Source of the DNA: Mucilaginibacter empetricola | GTDB lineage: Bacteria; Bacteroidota; Bacteroidia; Sphingobacteriales; Sphingobacteriaceae | Assembly: GCF_024808665.1 (NCBI RefSeq) | Contig: NZ_JANUBZ010000010.1 | Coordinates: 62,001 to 126,000 of the forward strand | DNA: 64,000 nucleotides | Direction of reading: 5' to 3' | Shown here: piece after piece, positions 54,325-63,300 of the stretch | How the letters are laid out: every line of letters begins with the position of its first letter | Position numbering within the stretch: position 1 is the first letter of the stretch | Notes under the pieces: model-generated | Told to the model about the DNA's origin: nothing | The model's input: the letters and a program-made list of their open reading frames with translations, nothing else | Database searches by the model: none | Translations under genes and position numbers: made by a program

Positions 54325-54350
54325 TTTTTTTGATACTTTAAAACCTACCG

Positions 54351-54395
54351 AACGCCCGTAATGTTAAATTAAAATTACGGGCGTTTAACTTTTTG
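54351..54395 (+). terminator. Terminator of the catalase gene
   Basis: The perfect stem AACGCCCGTAAT (54351-54362) / ATTACGGGCGTT (54374-54385) with an 11-base loop is followed by TAACTTTTTG. It lies 26 bases after the stop. Confidence 0.85.
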
Positions 54396-54453
54396 TAAAT
54401 TGGCAATAAGCGCCTGCGGTATTCGTTTGGTGGTAGTTTATAATCACATTTAA

Positions 54454-55245
54454 ATGAAGAAATATTTCCTTTTGGGCCTTGTGCTTTTTTGTTTTTTAGG
54501 TTTAGTATCATGGGGCCCTACCGGCCACAAGGCTGTTGGTCAAATAGCCGAAAATCATTTGACTCCAGCCACTAAACTGGCTGTTAAAAACCTTTTGGGC
54601 CATGAGTCGCTGGCTGATGTTAGTAACTACGCAGATGAAATACGCAGAGATCCGCAGTTTAAATATACTACACCATGGCATTATGTTAACGTTACGCCCG
54701 GCCTTAATTTTGAGCAATTTGCTCATGAGGTAATCAGCATGCCGCAGGACAATGTTTACAAAATGGTATTGAGTTGTGAACGTGATTTGAAAGATCCGGA
54801 TAAATCTAATTCACAAAAAGTTGCTGCACTAAAGCTGCTTGTTCATTTTGTTGGTGATTTACATCAGCCTATGCATGTGAGCAATGCCGATGATAAAGGC
54901 GGAAACACCATCAATATTAAATTTGTGGGCAATGATGGCAACCTGCACGGTTTATGGGATAGCGGTTTGATTGACCACCAGGGATTAACCTACCAACAAA
55001 TGGCTTCTGAATATGATACCGCTACGCCTGCCGAAATAGCCAAATGGCAAAGTGACGATTTAATGGTATGGCTATGGGAATCGTACCAGATCAGCACCAT
55101 TTTGTACAAAGAGGCGGCAGATAATCCTGATTTTGATGAGCAATATTACAAGGATCACATCAGCATACTCGAAAAAAGAATTGAAAAAGGAGGGATAAGG
55201 CTTGCCGGTATACTCAATTCCATTTACGATAGTCCTAAAAACTAA
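54454..55245 (+). CDS. S1/P1 nuclease family protein
   Basis: A 263-residue secreted nuclease. The signal peptide ends at about residue 19, just before the mature N-terminal Trp (W20 in SWGPTGHKAVGQIA) that ligates zinc. Other metal ligands are in YADEIRRDPQFKYTTPWHYV and HFVGDLHQPMHVSNADDKGG. S1/P1 enzymes cut single-stranded DNA and RNA and have 3'-nucleotidase activity, here probably periplasmic for phosphate or nucleotide scavenging. It stands alone, ahead of a strong bidirectional terminator. Confidence 0.9.
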   Translation: MKKYFLLGLVLFCFLGLVSWGPTGHKAVGQIAENHLTPATKLAVKNLLGHESLADVSNYADEIRRDPQFKYTTPWHYVNVTPGLNFEQFAHEVISMPQDNVYKMVLSCERDLKDPDKSNSQKVAALKLLVHFVGDLHQPMHVSNADDKGGNTINIKFVGNDGNLHGLWDSGLIDHQGLTYQQMASEYDTATPAEIAKWQSDDLMVWLWESYQISTILYKEAADNPDFDEQYYKDHISILEKRIEKGGIRLAGILNSIYDSPKN

Positions 55246-55267
55246 CCATCAAAAAAATAATTGATAT

Positions 55268-55299
55268 AAAAACTGCCGGGTATTTGCCCGGCAGTTTTT
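55268..55299. terminator. Bidirectional terminator between nuclease and histidine kinase genes
   Basis: AAAAACTGCCGGG (55268-55280) pairs fully with CCCGGCAGTTTTT (55287-55299) around TATTTG. The pure A/T ends serve both convergent genes. Confidence 0.9.
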
Positions 55300-55302
55300 T
55301 GT

Positions 55303-58149
55303 TTATAAAGGCAATGTGAACCAAAAGGTAGCACCTTTCCCCAGTTCGCTGTCTGCGCCGATTTTTCCGCCATGACGCTTAACAATTTCCGCACTGATGT
55401 ACAAGCCTAAACCCAGTCCTGATTTTTGAAATCCGGAAGCATCGGCCTGGTAATAGCGATCAAATAAGTGGGGTAGTTTAACTGCCGGAATGCCGGGGCC
55501 AAAATCAATAACGGATATTTTAGCATCGTTGTCCACCTTTTCAACCTTCAGAATTATATCTAAAGAATCAGGGGCGTATTTAATAGCATTATTAACCAGG
55601 TTAACCATTACCTGGTCAATAGCATGCTCATCTGCACATACCTCCCACTTTTCATCTCCCTGCACAATTAAATGGAACTTGCCTGCTATTCTGATATGGC
55701 TGCAGCAAACGTTTAGCATATCGGCCATTACAAAATTCGTTTTTTTGAGCTTTAACTGTGTTTCGCTGGCACGGCTTACATTCAGCAGATCCTCAACCAG
55801 CGTACTTATTTTTTGCATGCTTTTGTTTGATTGATCGATCAGCTTTGGAAGTAAATCAGATGGCCTGTCTTTTATTTTATCCAGCATTTGCAACGATGCT
55901 TTGAGTGTGGTGATTGGGGTTTTAAGCTCGTGACTGGCAATACTTATAAAATCGTCCTTTTGCTGTTGCAGGCGCTTAAATTGTGTAATATCCAGCACGG
56001 TGCCTAATATCCGCACCGGCTGTTTCTGGCTATCATAGTAAACCTGTCCCTGTATTCTTAACCAATGTATGGAGTTGTCCTTATAAATAACCCTCACCTC
56101 GTAAAAGAGTTTTCCGGATAAAATAGCAATTTCGTGGGCAGCTATTCTTGTTTCCTTATCATCCGGATGGATAGCATCAACAAATTTTTTCCAGGAAACA
56201 TGGTGCTCAAAGCCAAAAATATTATCAAACCTTGGCGAAGTAAGCATATCCTGTTTAACAAGGTCGAGGTCAAATGTGCCTATTTCAGCAGCTTCAATGG
56301 CTAATCTCACCCGTTCCTCCATTTCCTCAATATCATGGCGGGCCTGCACCTTGTCGGTAACGTCAATTGCCAAAACCATTACGGCTTCTATAGCCTCGTT
56401 ATTTATTACTACCGGCTCGTAAACAAAATCAAGAATAACTTTTTCCGGCACCCCATTGCGTACCAGTACAAGCTCATGCTCTTTTCCTTTAAAAGCGGTT
56501 GCGGTTACAATTACTTTGTCCATTATAGGCTTGTAGGCGTCAGCTGCTTCGGGAAGTGCATCCCAAATAGAACGTTTTTCAATCTCGGCCCGCGGTTTGC
56601 CAACTAGTTCAAGGTAATAATCATTTACCTCCATTACTACCAGGTCATGAGATCTGATAAGGCAGATGCCTACCGGGGCTTGTTTGATAAGGGTTCTTAG
56701 CAGATTTTCATTCTCACTCAAATTGTCATTAAGCGCCTGCAGTATTTTTTGCGATTGGCTCAACTCCTCATTGGCCGCATTTATTTCTTCGTTTGATGAT
56801 GATAGCTCTTCGTTAATGGTCGCCAATTCTTCATTCAACTCCTGCACCTTATTGCGCGAAACAACCTGCTCTGTCACATCAATAGCCACCGCCATTACCG
56901 AAGTTGTATTGCCATTTTCGTTGGTTATTGGCTGATAAATGTAGTTGTAGTAGCCGGCTATTAGTTTTCCATCGCGTTCTATCATTGCTTTTGCCTCATT
57001 TTGGGCAATTGGTTTGCCTGTGGCATAGGCATCAGCAAGTAATTTAAAATAAGGCTGATCAGTCATTTCGGGCAGCGCCACCAGGTAGGGTTTACCAATA
57101 ATATCTGCCGATTTGCTCAATAGGTTGAGCATTTCATCATTAATGGATTCAAAAATTAAATCAGCACCCTTAATTATAGCAAGGGCCACCGGAGCCTCTT
57201 TTACCATATTGCGGAACCGCGATTCACTTTCTTCCACTCTTTTCCTTGCCAATACTGAAGAGGTAACCTCAGAGCCGATAGTAATTATGCTGTCAATTTC
57301 GCCATTGGTATTATAAAGAGCCTGGTAAGCAAAATTGATGTAAACAGTTTCCAGTTTACCCTTTCTTTTTAATTGTATCGGCAGCTCGTCTGCAGAAAAG
57401 GGTTTGCCGGTTTTATAAACGTCATCCAGCAATTGTTTTATCCCCTGCGATTCCAGCTCGGGCATTGCCTGTAAAATGGGTACGTTTAATACCTCATTTT
57501 CATCGCGCCCCCAAAGCGCTAATGCCATTTTATTGGCAACTTGTACGGTGTATTGCGGGCCGTAGAAAATGGCTATAGCTACGTGCGCCTGCTCAATAAT
57601 AAGACGGCGGGCTCGTTCATTTCGCTCTATTCTTTTTTGAGTATCAACTTTTTCGGTAGTTTCTGCGCAGGTTACAAATACCCCGGCAACAGAACCGGCC
57701 TCATCTTTTACCGGGCTAAAACTGTAAGTGGCATAAATATTCTCCATTTTGCCATTGCGGTAAATGGGCACTAGTTGATCTTCATCCCATGTAGCATCGC
57801 CCCCGCTAAAAACCTGGTTGATTAGTGGCTCTACAAACTCCCATGTTTCTTCCCATGCAATTTTTGCAGGTGCCCCCAAAGCAAAAGGATGTTTTCCGTT
57901 TTCTCCTAAAATGTTGCGATAGGCATCGTTATAAAAGCCTATAAACTCGGATCCCCAAAAAAGGTACATGGCAAATTTTGAGTTCAGGACGATACTCAAT
58001 GCGGTTTTTAAACTCTGAGGCCATTCACCCGGGTCGCCCAAGCTGGTTTTATTCCAATCCCTGGTCCGTATTAGTGCGCCCATTTCGCCGCCGCCGGCAA
58101 GAAATCGATATTTAACTCCTGAAATAAGGTTATTATTATGGTTTTCCAC
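55303..58149 (-). CDS. Multi-PAS sensor histidine kinase
   Basis: A 948-residue protein without evident membrane helices. Four or five PAS domains fill residues 30-700. A long coiled coil (about 410-455) is made of repeated NEELxxxNEEL units. HisKA has the phosphoacceptor H740 in FISIASHELKTPIT. The HATPase domain has NLVNNAIKYAP, DFGPGIP and GLGLGLYISAEIV. No receiver domain. Its response regulator is not adjacent, so it is an orphan kinase. Cytosolic, multi-PAS kinases usually sense small molecules or redox state. Confidence 0.88.
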   Translation of the reverse strand: MENHNNNLISGVKYRFLAGGGEMGALIRTRDWNKTSLGDPGEWPQSLKTALSIVLNSKFAMYLFWGSEFIGFYNDAYRNILGENGKHPFALGAPAKIAWEETWEFVEPLINQVFSGGDATWDEDQLVPIYRNGKMENIYATYSFSPVKDEAGSVAGVFVTCAETTEKVDTQKRIERNERARRLIIEQAHVAIAIFYGPQYTVQVANKMALALWGRDENEVLNVPILQAMPELESQGIKQLLDDVYKTGKPFSADELPIQLKRKGKLETVYINFAYQALYNTNGEIDSIITIGSEVTSSVLARKRVEESESRFRNMVKEAPVALAIIKGADLIFESINDEMLNLLSKSADIIGKPYLVALPEMTDQPYFKLLADAYATGKPIAQNEAKAMIERDGKLIAGYYNYIYQPITNENGNTTSVMAVAIDVTEQVVSRNKVQELNEELATINEELSSSNEEINAANEELSQSQKILQALNDNLSENENLLRTLIKQAPVGICLIRSHDLVVMEVNDYYLELVGKPRAEIEKRSIWDALPEAADAYKPIMDKVIVTATAFKGKEHELVLVRNGVPEKVILDFVYEPVVINNEAIEAVMVLAIDVTDKVQARHDIEEMEERVRLAIEAAEIGTFDLDLVKQDMLTSPRFDNIFGFEHHVSWKKFVDAIHPDDKETRIAAHEIAILSGKLFYEVRVIYKDNSIHWLRIQGQVYYDSQKQPVRILGTVLDITQFKRLQQQKDDFISIASHELKTPITTLKASLQMLDKIKDRPSDLLPKLIDQSNKSMQKISTLVEDLLNVSRASETQLKLKKTNFVMADMLNVCCSHIRIAGKFHLIVQGDEKWEVCADEHAIDQVMVNLVNNAIKYAPDSLDIILKVEKVDNDAKISVIDFGPGIPAVKLPHLFDRYYQADASGFQKSGLGLGLYISAEIVKRHGGKIGADSELGKGATFWFTLPL

Positions 58150-58274
58150 TAAGAAGTTAGGTTATAATTTTTTTAATCTCGTTATATTAATTGGTACAAA
58201 CAACTATTGAAAACACATTGGTGTTTAACATATCGCTGGAAATAATTGTTTGATATTTGAAAAAAAATAATTAT

Positions 58275-59576
58275 TTAAGTCATTTCCTTTTCAATGTTGA
58301 TGAGTTTGAAAGAGATAATAGAAATTACCAGCAATAGCGCACTGGCCAATAAAAATACATTTTCCTGCATGGTATGGTAAAGCAGTGCTCCTGTAATTAA
58401 GCCTATAATGCTGGCCATACTACCCGCACTGCTCGCAAAACCCTGAATAGCGCCCTGTGTATTTTCATTACCCAGGTATGACATTAAACCGATGAACGAT
58501 GGCCACATTAGGCCATTGCCCAGCGCAAAAAAGAAAATACCTGTATAAATTATAGGGATGCTGTTATACCTGAACAGGAAAAAGCCTATTGCCAATAATA
58601 TTCCACCGGCTATAACGAGTACAGAGCCCGAATATTTTTTTGCAACAAAGGTTAATAACGGGCCCTGTACTATCACCAGTAATCCACTTAAAACGGCAAA
58701 GAAAATACCCAACTGCAATACCGACCAATGCAACTTGCCGGCGGTATAAACCGGAAAGGCAACATAAAAGAAATTAAATCCTAAAAAAATCAGGAAATAT
58801 AAGGCCATAAACAGCATAACATGGGGCAATTTGAGTATGCTGAAGAAGCTGTGGTTTGAATTGCTTTTTAAATCCGTGCAATCTTTACATTGCTGACTGA
58901 GGAACTTAGCCGATGGTTTTATCTCTAACGGTTTTATTTCAGTTTTAACGTGTACATCGTGCAGGCGGAAATAAATTACAACAACTGCAAGTAACGAAAT
59001 AAATATGGTAGCAATTACAGGCAATATGCTGCCCCAACGCGTTGCCCCCAACAAGCCCGCAAGCAAAGGACCAAATATGAGCCCGAGGTTGGAGGCTGCC
59101 GACATTTTTCCGAAATTTTGTTTGCGCTCATCCTTTGCAGAAATATCGGCCAGGTAAGCATTGGCAACTGATATATTACCACCCGTTATGCCATCAACGG
59201 CCCTCGCCAAAAAGATAAGTATCAAGGGTATGCTTAGGGCATAGTGATAAGCCGCACCAAGGTGGATATTAAAGAATTTATTGGGTATAATAAGCCCGAC
59301 CAGAAATATGATCCACGCTACGAAAGTGCCGCCCTCGCTAACCAGTAATATTTTACGACGGCCATAACGATCAGACCATGCGCCTAATATGGGAGCGCCT
59401 ATAAGCTGAAAAAATGAATAGGTTGCGCCTAATAATCCATAAACCACAGCGTTGCCGCCCAGCCGTAATACAATAACTACCAAAAAAGGAAGCACAATGC
59501 TAAACCCCAGTGTGCCTATAAAATTTACAAGCAATATAGGGAACAATAACAGCTGGGATGACGATTTTTTGGTCAT
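58275..59576 (-). CDS. MFS transporter (TetA-like)
   Basis: A 433-residue protein with 12 predicted helices in two sets of six. Motif A reads GAWSDRYGRRKILLV between helices 2 and 3. It resembles drug/proton antiporters of the TetA type; the substrate is unknown. It starts at MTKKSSSQLLLFPILL; an extra 11 codons upstream (to 59609) are less likely. Its start is 150 bases from a MarR-type operator that also faces the divergent small protein/DUF5686 genes. It is probably induced together with them. Confidence 0.85.
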   Translation of the reverse strand: MTKKSSSQLLLFPILLVNFIGTLGFSIVLPFLVVIVLRLGGNAVVYGLLGATYSFFQLIGAPILGAWSDRYGRRKILLVSEGGTFVAWIIFLVGLIIPNKFFNIHLGAAYHYALSIPLILIFLARAVDGITGGNISVANAYLADISAKDERKQNFGKMSAASNLGLIFGPLLAGLLGATRWGSILPVIATIFISLLAVVVIYFRLHDVHVKTEIKPLEIKPSAKFLSQQCKDCTDLKSNSNHSFFSILKLPHVMLFMALYFLIFLGFNFFYVAFPVYTAGKLHWSVLQLGIFFAVLSGLLVIVQGPLLTFVAKKYSGSVLVIAGGILLAIGFFLFRYNSIPIIYTGIFFFALGNGLMWPSFIGLMSYLGNENTQGAIQGFASSAGSMASIIGLITGALLYHTMQENVFLLASALLLVISIISFKLINIEKEMT

Positions 59577-59728
59577 TGTATTTAGGTTTTCAATATCGGT
59601 TTTAATCAATAATACGTGCTTTAAATCAATGCTTTGTCATGCTATTGCAACACGCAATAATAAGTTTTGCTGAAAAAATAAAGATAGATCATACCTGTGT
59701 CATAAAAGGCGTTTTTTAAGAAAAATTA

Positions 59729-59765
59729 GTAAACTTAATTGACTAATATAGTCAACTTAGTTTAC
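59729..59765. promoter_or_regulatory. MarR-type operator, palindrome (copy 1)
   Basis: GTAAACTTAATTGACTA (59729-59745), ATA, TAGTCAACTTAGTTTAC (59749-59765): 15 of 17 bases paired. The right arm is repeated exactly, as its reverse complement, at 62769-62785. It overlaps the promoter motif TACCTTTG at 59763-59770, so a bound repressor would block it. Confidence 0.65.
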
Positions 59766-59770
59766 CTTTG
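59763..59770 (+). promoter_or_regulatory. Bacteroidota -7 promoter motif
   Basis: TACCTTTG matches TAnnTTTG exactly. A TTG at 59739-59741 lies 21 bases upstream, near the expected -33 distance. It overlaps the right arm of the MarR-type operator and lies 20 bases before the ATG of the 111-residue protein. Confidence 0.55.
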
Positions 59771-59789
59771 TTCTATCAAATCAGCGGTC

Positions 59790-60125
59790 ATGAAAACACA
59801 TTACATAAACGAGATCTTTTCAGCATTCAATGCTATCAGAAATATAATTTTTGGAAAACTGGGTATCAGAAATTTAGCTAACATCAAATGGTCAGATATG
59901 TTGGTTCCATTTAAGTTTTCAAAACATGATGCAGAACGCTACCTGCTTATCATTGCAAAAGCAGCTGTAAAAGAAACCATAGGAGCAGATATCGAAATAA
60001 AATTATTGCTATTGCTGATTGGTGGTTACTTCATATCTGCCCGGGATGCTGTTTTTCATAGCACCCTGATTGAAAAAATAACAAGACCTCATACTGCAAC
60101 TTATCATTTGCCAGAAATGGCTTAA
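59790..60125 (+). CDS. Small protein of unknown function ahead of DUF5686
   Basis: A 111-residue protein (longer by 17 codons if started upstream, at 59739, which would pass through the operator and is rejected). It is basic, with a hydrophobic stretch IEIKLLLLLIGGYFISARDA (about 68-87) that may be a membrane helix. I recognise no family. It is directly controlled by the MarR-type operator and followed 7 bases later by the DUF5686 gene, so it is probably part of the same response. Confidence 0.6.
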   Translation: MKTHYINEIFSAFNAIRNIIFGKLGIRNLANIKWSDMLVPFKFSKHDAERYLLIIAKAAVKETIGADIEIKLLLLLIGGYFISARDAVFHSTLIEKITRPHTATYHLPEMA

Positions 60126-60132
60126 TCACAAC

Positions 60133-62694
60133 ATGAAAACCGCAAACATAAAATTAATGATTAAAGGTATTTTACTGATACTGGTAACATTAATACCATC
60201 CATATTATTTGCCCAACAAACTATAGTTAAAGGTATCATTACTGATGCCCGTAACCACGAAACAATGCCGGCCGTAACGGTTAGCTTTGAAGGAACCACC
60301 ATTGGTACCGGTTCTGACAATAACGGCAAATACCAGCTGGTAACAGACAAAGCCGTAACGCATATCAAAATTACAACTATTGGCTATAAAACTGTTGTTA
60401 AAGAAATTATACCGGGCAAGGCGCAAATTATTAATGTTGCCTTACAGGCCGATCATCAGGTACTTGCAGAAGTAGTAGTAAAGAGTGCCAAGAGAGCGAA
60501 ATATACCAATCGAAATAATCCGGCTGTTGAATTGATTCGTAAAGTTATTGCACATAAAGAACAGAACCGGGTCGAGAATTATGATTACGCCGAGTACAAA
60601 CAGTACGAAAAAATGTCTTTTTACCTGAGCGATCTTTCAGAAAAATTTAAAGAAAAAAAGATATTTAAAAACTACCAGTTTTTGTTTGCCGAGCAGGACT
60701 CGGATGCTATGGGTGGAAAAATCTTGCTGCCTATTTATATGGAAGAAAAGCTATCAGACAATTACTTCCGCAAGGCTCCTTATGCAAAAAAACAAATTAT
60801 ACAGGCCAATAAACAGGTAAAGTACGATGAGAACTTTGTAGATAACGAGGGCCTTAAAGCATATTTCAATAGAATGTATATGGATATTGAAATATACGAT
60901 AACAATATCCCGCTGCTGGGCAACGAATTGCTTAGCCCTATTGCTGATGGAGCACCGTCATTTTATAAGTTTTTTATTACCGATACCATTAAGGATGTTA
61001 GTCCGCAGTTGATTGAGTTGAGCTTTACGCCGCGCAATACTACGGACATGCTTTTCCAGGGGCGTATTTATATTACAATGGATGGTAACTATGCAGTGCA
61101 AAGAGCGGTGTTGACGGTAAATAAAAACATCAACCTCAACTTTGTGCGCCAGATGCAAACCATCTTGTCGTTTGAAAAAACTGAAACCGGAAAATATCGC
61201 TTAAGCAAAAGCGATTTAAAAATGGATTTCGGCTTAAATAAAAACAAGGGGGGTGGTGTTTTTGGCGAACGTGTGGTTGAGATAAATGATTTTGCGGTAA
61301 ACAAGGCCAGGCCGCAGGAAGTTTATAATGGCCCGGCGCAAATGATAGCTTTTAATGCTACCGAAAAAGGCGACGAGTTTTGGAAAGTAAATCGTCCGGA
61401 TACATTGAAACCACAGGAGGCAAACATTTACAAGCATATTGATAGTTTACAAACCATACCATCATTTAAACGCACAATGAAGCTGATTACTTTGTTTGTT
61501 GCGGGCTATGATAACCTGGGGCCATTTGAAGTGGGGCCGGTAAATACCTTTTATCAATACAACCCGGTTGAAGGTTTCAGGTTAAGGCTTGGTGGCCGTA
61601 CCACTACTACTTTAAGTAAACGTTATTATTTTGAAACTTATGGAGCATATGGGTTTAGAGATCAAAAGTATAAGTACTTTTTGAGTGGTACTTATTCGTT
61701 GAATGATAAATCCATTTATTCTTTCCCGCAAAATTATATAAGGGCAAGTGTTCAGCACGATACCAAAATACCGGGGCTTGAATCGCAGTTTGTGCAGGAG
61801 GATAACTTCCTGATGTCGTTTAAACGTGGGTTTGATGAACTGTACACCTACAACGACGTTTTCCGGCTTGATTATGTACACGAGTATCTAAGTCACTTTT
61901 CGTATAAAATTGAGCTGAAGAGTTGGAACCAGGCACCCGCCGGCGCGCTATATTTTCACAATATTGTGGATGGTCAGTCAAATACGATTAATGATTTGCA
62001 AACAACCGAAGTAATGGCTGAGTTGCGTTATGCGCCGCACGAAAAATTTTACCAGGGTAAATTATACCGGATTCCTATTCCTGATAAATACCCGATATTT
62101 ACTTTCCGTTACCAGGAAGGCTTTAAGGGGTTACTTAGCGGGCAATATAACTACCAGCAGATAACTGCAAATATTACTAAACGCTTTTACGAATCGCAGT
62201 TAGGGTTTACCGATGTTGACGCAGAAGGCGGTTATATATTTAACAAGCTGCCGTTCCCTTTGCTTGATATTTTACACGCCAATCAAAGCTATTCGCTACA
62301 GCTCGACTCTTATAATATGGCTAACTACCTGGAATTTGTGAGTGATCACTATGCCAGCGTTAACATTGATCACCATTTTAATGGTTTCTTTTTTAACAAA
62401 GTGCCAGTGCTGCAAAAATTAAAGCTGAGAGAGGTAATATCCTTTAAATCATTATGGGGTGGCGTAAGGCCCGAAAATAACCCGGCCAATGACCCATCTT
62501 TATTACAGTTCCCGGAGGCTAATGGTAAGCCAATTACTTATACGCTTAATAATGGCCCTTATATGGAAGCCGGTGCAGGTATTGAAAATATTTTTAAAGT
62601 GTTAAGGATAGATGCTGTAAGAAGGTTGAGTTATCTGGATCACCCGGATGCACCTAAATGGGGCATAAGAGCGCGCGTACTGGTGCAGTTTTAA
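60133..62694 (+). CDS. DUF5686 / carboxypeptidase-regulatory-like outer-membrane protein
   Basis: An 853-residue protein. Signal peptide to about residue 28 (ILFAQQ). A CarboxypepD_reg-like beta-sandwich (about 30-110) has VKGIITDARNHETMPAVTVS. The DUF5686 region follows to the C-terminus, including PFEVGPVNTFYQYNPVEGFR and a last beta-rich part ending in ARVLVQF, typical of an outer-membrane barrel. Function unknown; it may transport or dock a substrate. Last gene of the unit preceded by the small protein. Confidence 0.82.
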   Translation: MKTANIKLMIKGILLILVTLIPSILFAQQTIVKGIITDARNHETMPAVTVSFEGTTIGTGSDNNGKYQLVTDKAVTHIKITTIGYKTVVKEIIPGKAQIINVALQADHQVLAEVVVKSAKRAKYTNRNNPAVELIRKVIAHKEQNRVENYDYAEYKQYEKMSFYLSDLSEKFKEKKIFKNYQFLFAEQDSDAMGGKILLPIYMEEKLSDNYFRKAPYAKKQIIQANKQVKYDENFVDNEGLKAYFNRMYMDIEIYDNNIPLLGNELLSPIADGAPSFYKFFITDTIKDVSPQLIELSFTPRNTTDMLFQGRIYITMDGNYAVQRAVLTVNKNINLNFVRQMQTILSFEKTETGKYRLSKSDLKMDFGLNKNKGGGVFGERVVEINDFAVNKARPQEVYNGPAQMIAFNATEKGDEFWKVNRPDTLKPQEANIYKHIDSLQTIPSFKRTMKLITLFVAGYDNLGPFEVGPVNTFYQYNPVEGFRLRLGGRTTTTLSKRYYFETYGAYGFRDQKYKYFLSGTYSLNDKSIYSFPQNYIRASVQHDTKIPGLESQFVQEDNFLMSFKRGFDELYTYNDVFRLDYVHEYLSHFSYKIELKSWNQAPAGALYFHNIVDGQSNTINDLQTTEVMAELRYAPHEKFYQGKLYRIPIPDKYPIFTFRYQEGFKGLLSGQYNYQQITANITKRFYESQLGFTDVDAEGGYIFNKLPFPLLDILHANQSYSLQLDSYNMANYLEFVSDHYASVNIDHHFNGFFFNKVPVLQKLKLREVISFKSLWGGVRPENNPANDPSLLQFPEANGKPITYTLNNGPYMEAGAGIENIFKVLRIDAVRRLSYLDHPDAPKWGIRARVLVQF

Positions 62695-62768
62695 TTTTTA
62701 TAGCCATCAGCCTACAGCATAATTTATAGCGTAAAAACTTGAAAAGCAATTAATAATTTTTTATATTC

Positions 62769-62785
62769 GTAAACTAAGTTGACTA
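62769..62785. promoter_or_regulatory. MarR-type operator half (copy 2)
   Basis: GTAAACTAAGTTGACTA is the exact reverse complement of the right arm at 59749-59765. It lies 46 bases before the start of the MarR gene. A clear second arm is not seen. Confidence 0.6.
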
Positions 62786-62830
62786 TTTGAGCGTTTAATA
62801 CCTAATATAGATTTTAATCTTCATTTAAAG

Positions 62831-63289
62831 ATGGAAAAATATGATGCCCCTAAAGTACTGCCAAAATTGGTGTACTTGTTAAAACGTTCATTAGAAGATT
62901 GGGTTGAAACCGGCCTTTGCTGTTCATGCAGTACCGATTTTAACAAGGCACAGTTGCCTATGTTTATGAGTATTGGTACAAACGGTATATCAAGCAGTAA
63001 GCTGGCAGCAAATATGAATGTTACCAAACAGGCCGCCAGCAAAGTGATTAAGGAGTTAGAGGAGCTGAACCTGGTAAGCAGTGAAAAATGCAGTACGGAT
63101 GGTCGTTCAATGCTCATATCGCTAACAGACAGTGGTATACAATTATACAATCACATCAAAAATCAAACAGAGGAGTTGGAGAAGGAATACAAGAAGATTG
63201 TAGGCACCAAAAACTATGAAACTGCCATTGATGTAATGCAAAAACTGATTAACTATCACGAAGAGCACAGCAAAGTTGCCTTGAATTAA
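62831..63289 (+). CDS. MarR-family transcriptional regulator
   Basis: A 152-residue winged-helix protein. The helix-turn-helix reads SSKLAANMNVTKQAASKVIK (about 54-73), followed by a wing with STDGRSMLISLTDSG. The cysteines in LCCSC (30-34) could sense oxidants or metals. The same 17-base site occurs in front of its own gene and in front of the small protein/DUF5686 unit, so it very likely represses both itself and that unit, and perhaps the divergent MFS gene. Confidence 0.87.
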   Translation: MEKYDAPKVLPKLVYLLKRSLEDWVETGLCCSCSTDFNKAQLPMFMSIGTNGISSSKLAANMNVTKQAASKVIKELEELNLVSSEKCSTDGRSMLISLTDSGIQLYNHIKNQTEELEKEYKKIVGTKNYETAIDVMQKLINYHEEHSKVALN

Positions 63290-63300
63290 GCATTCTTTGC

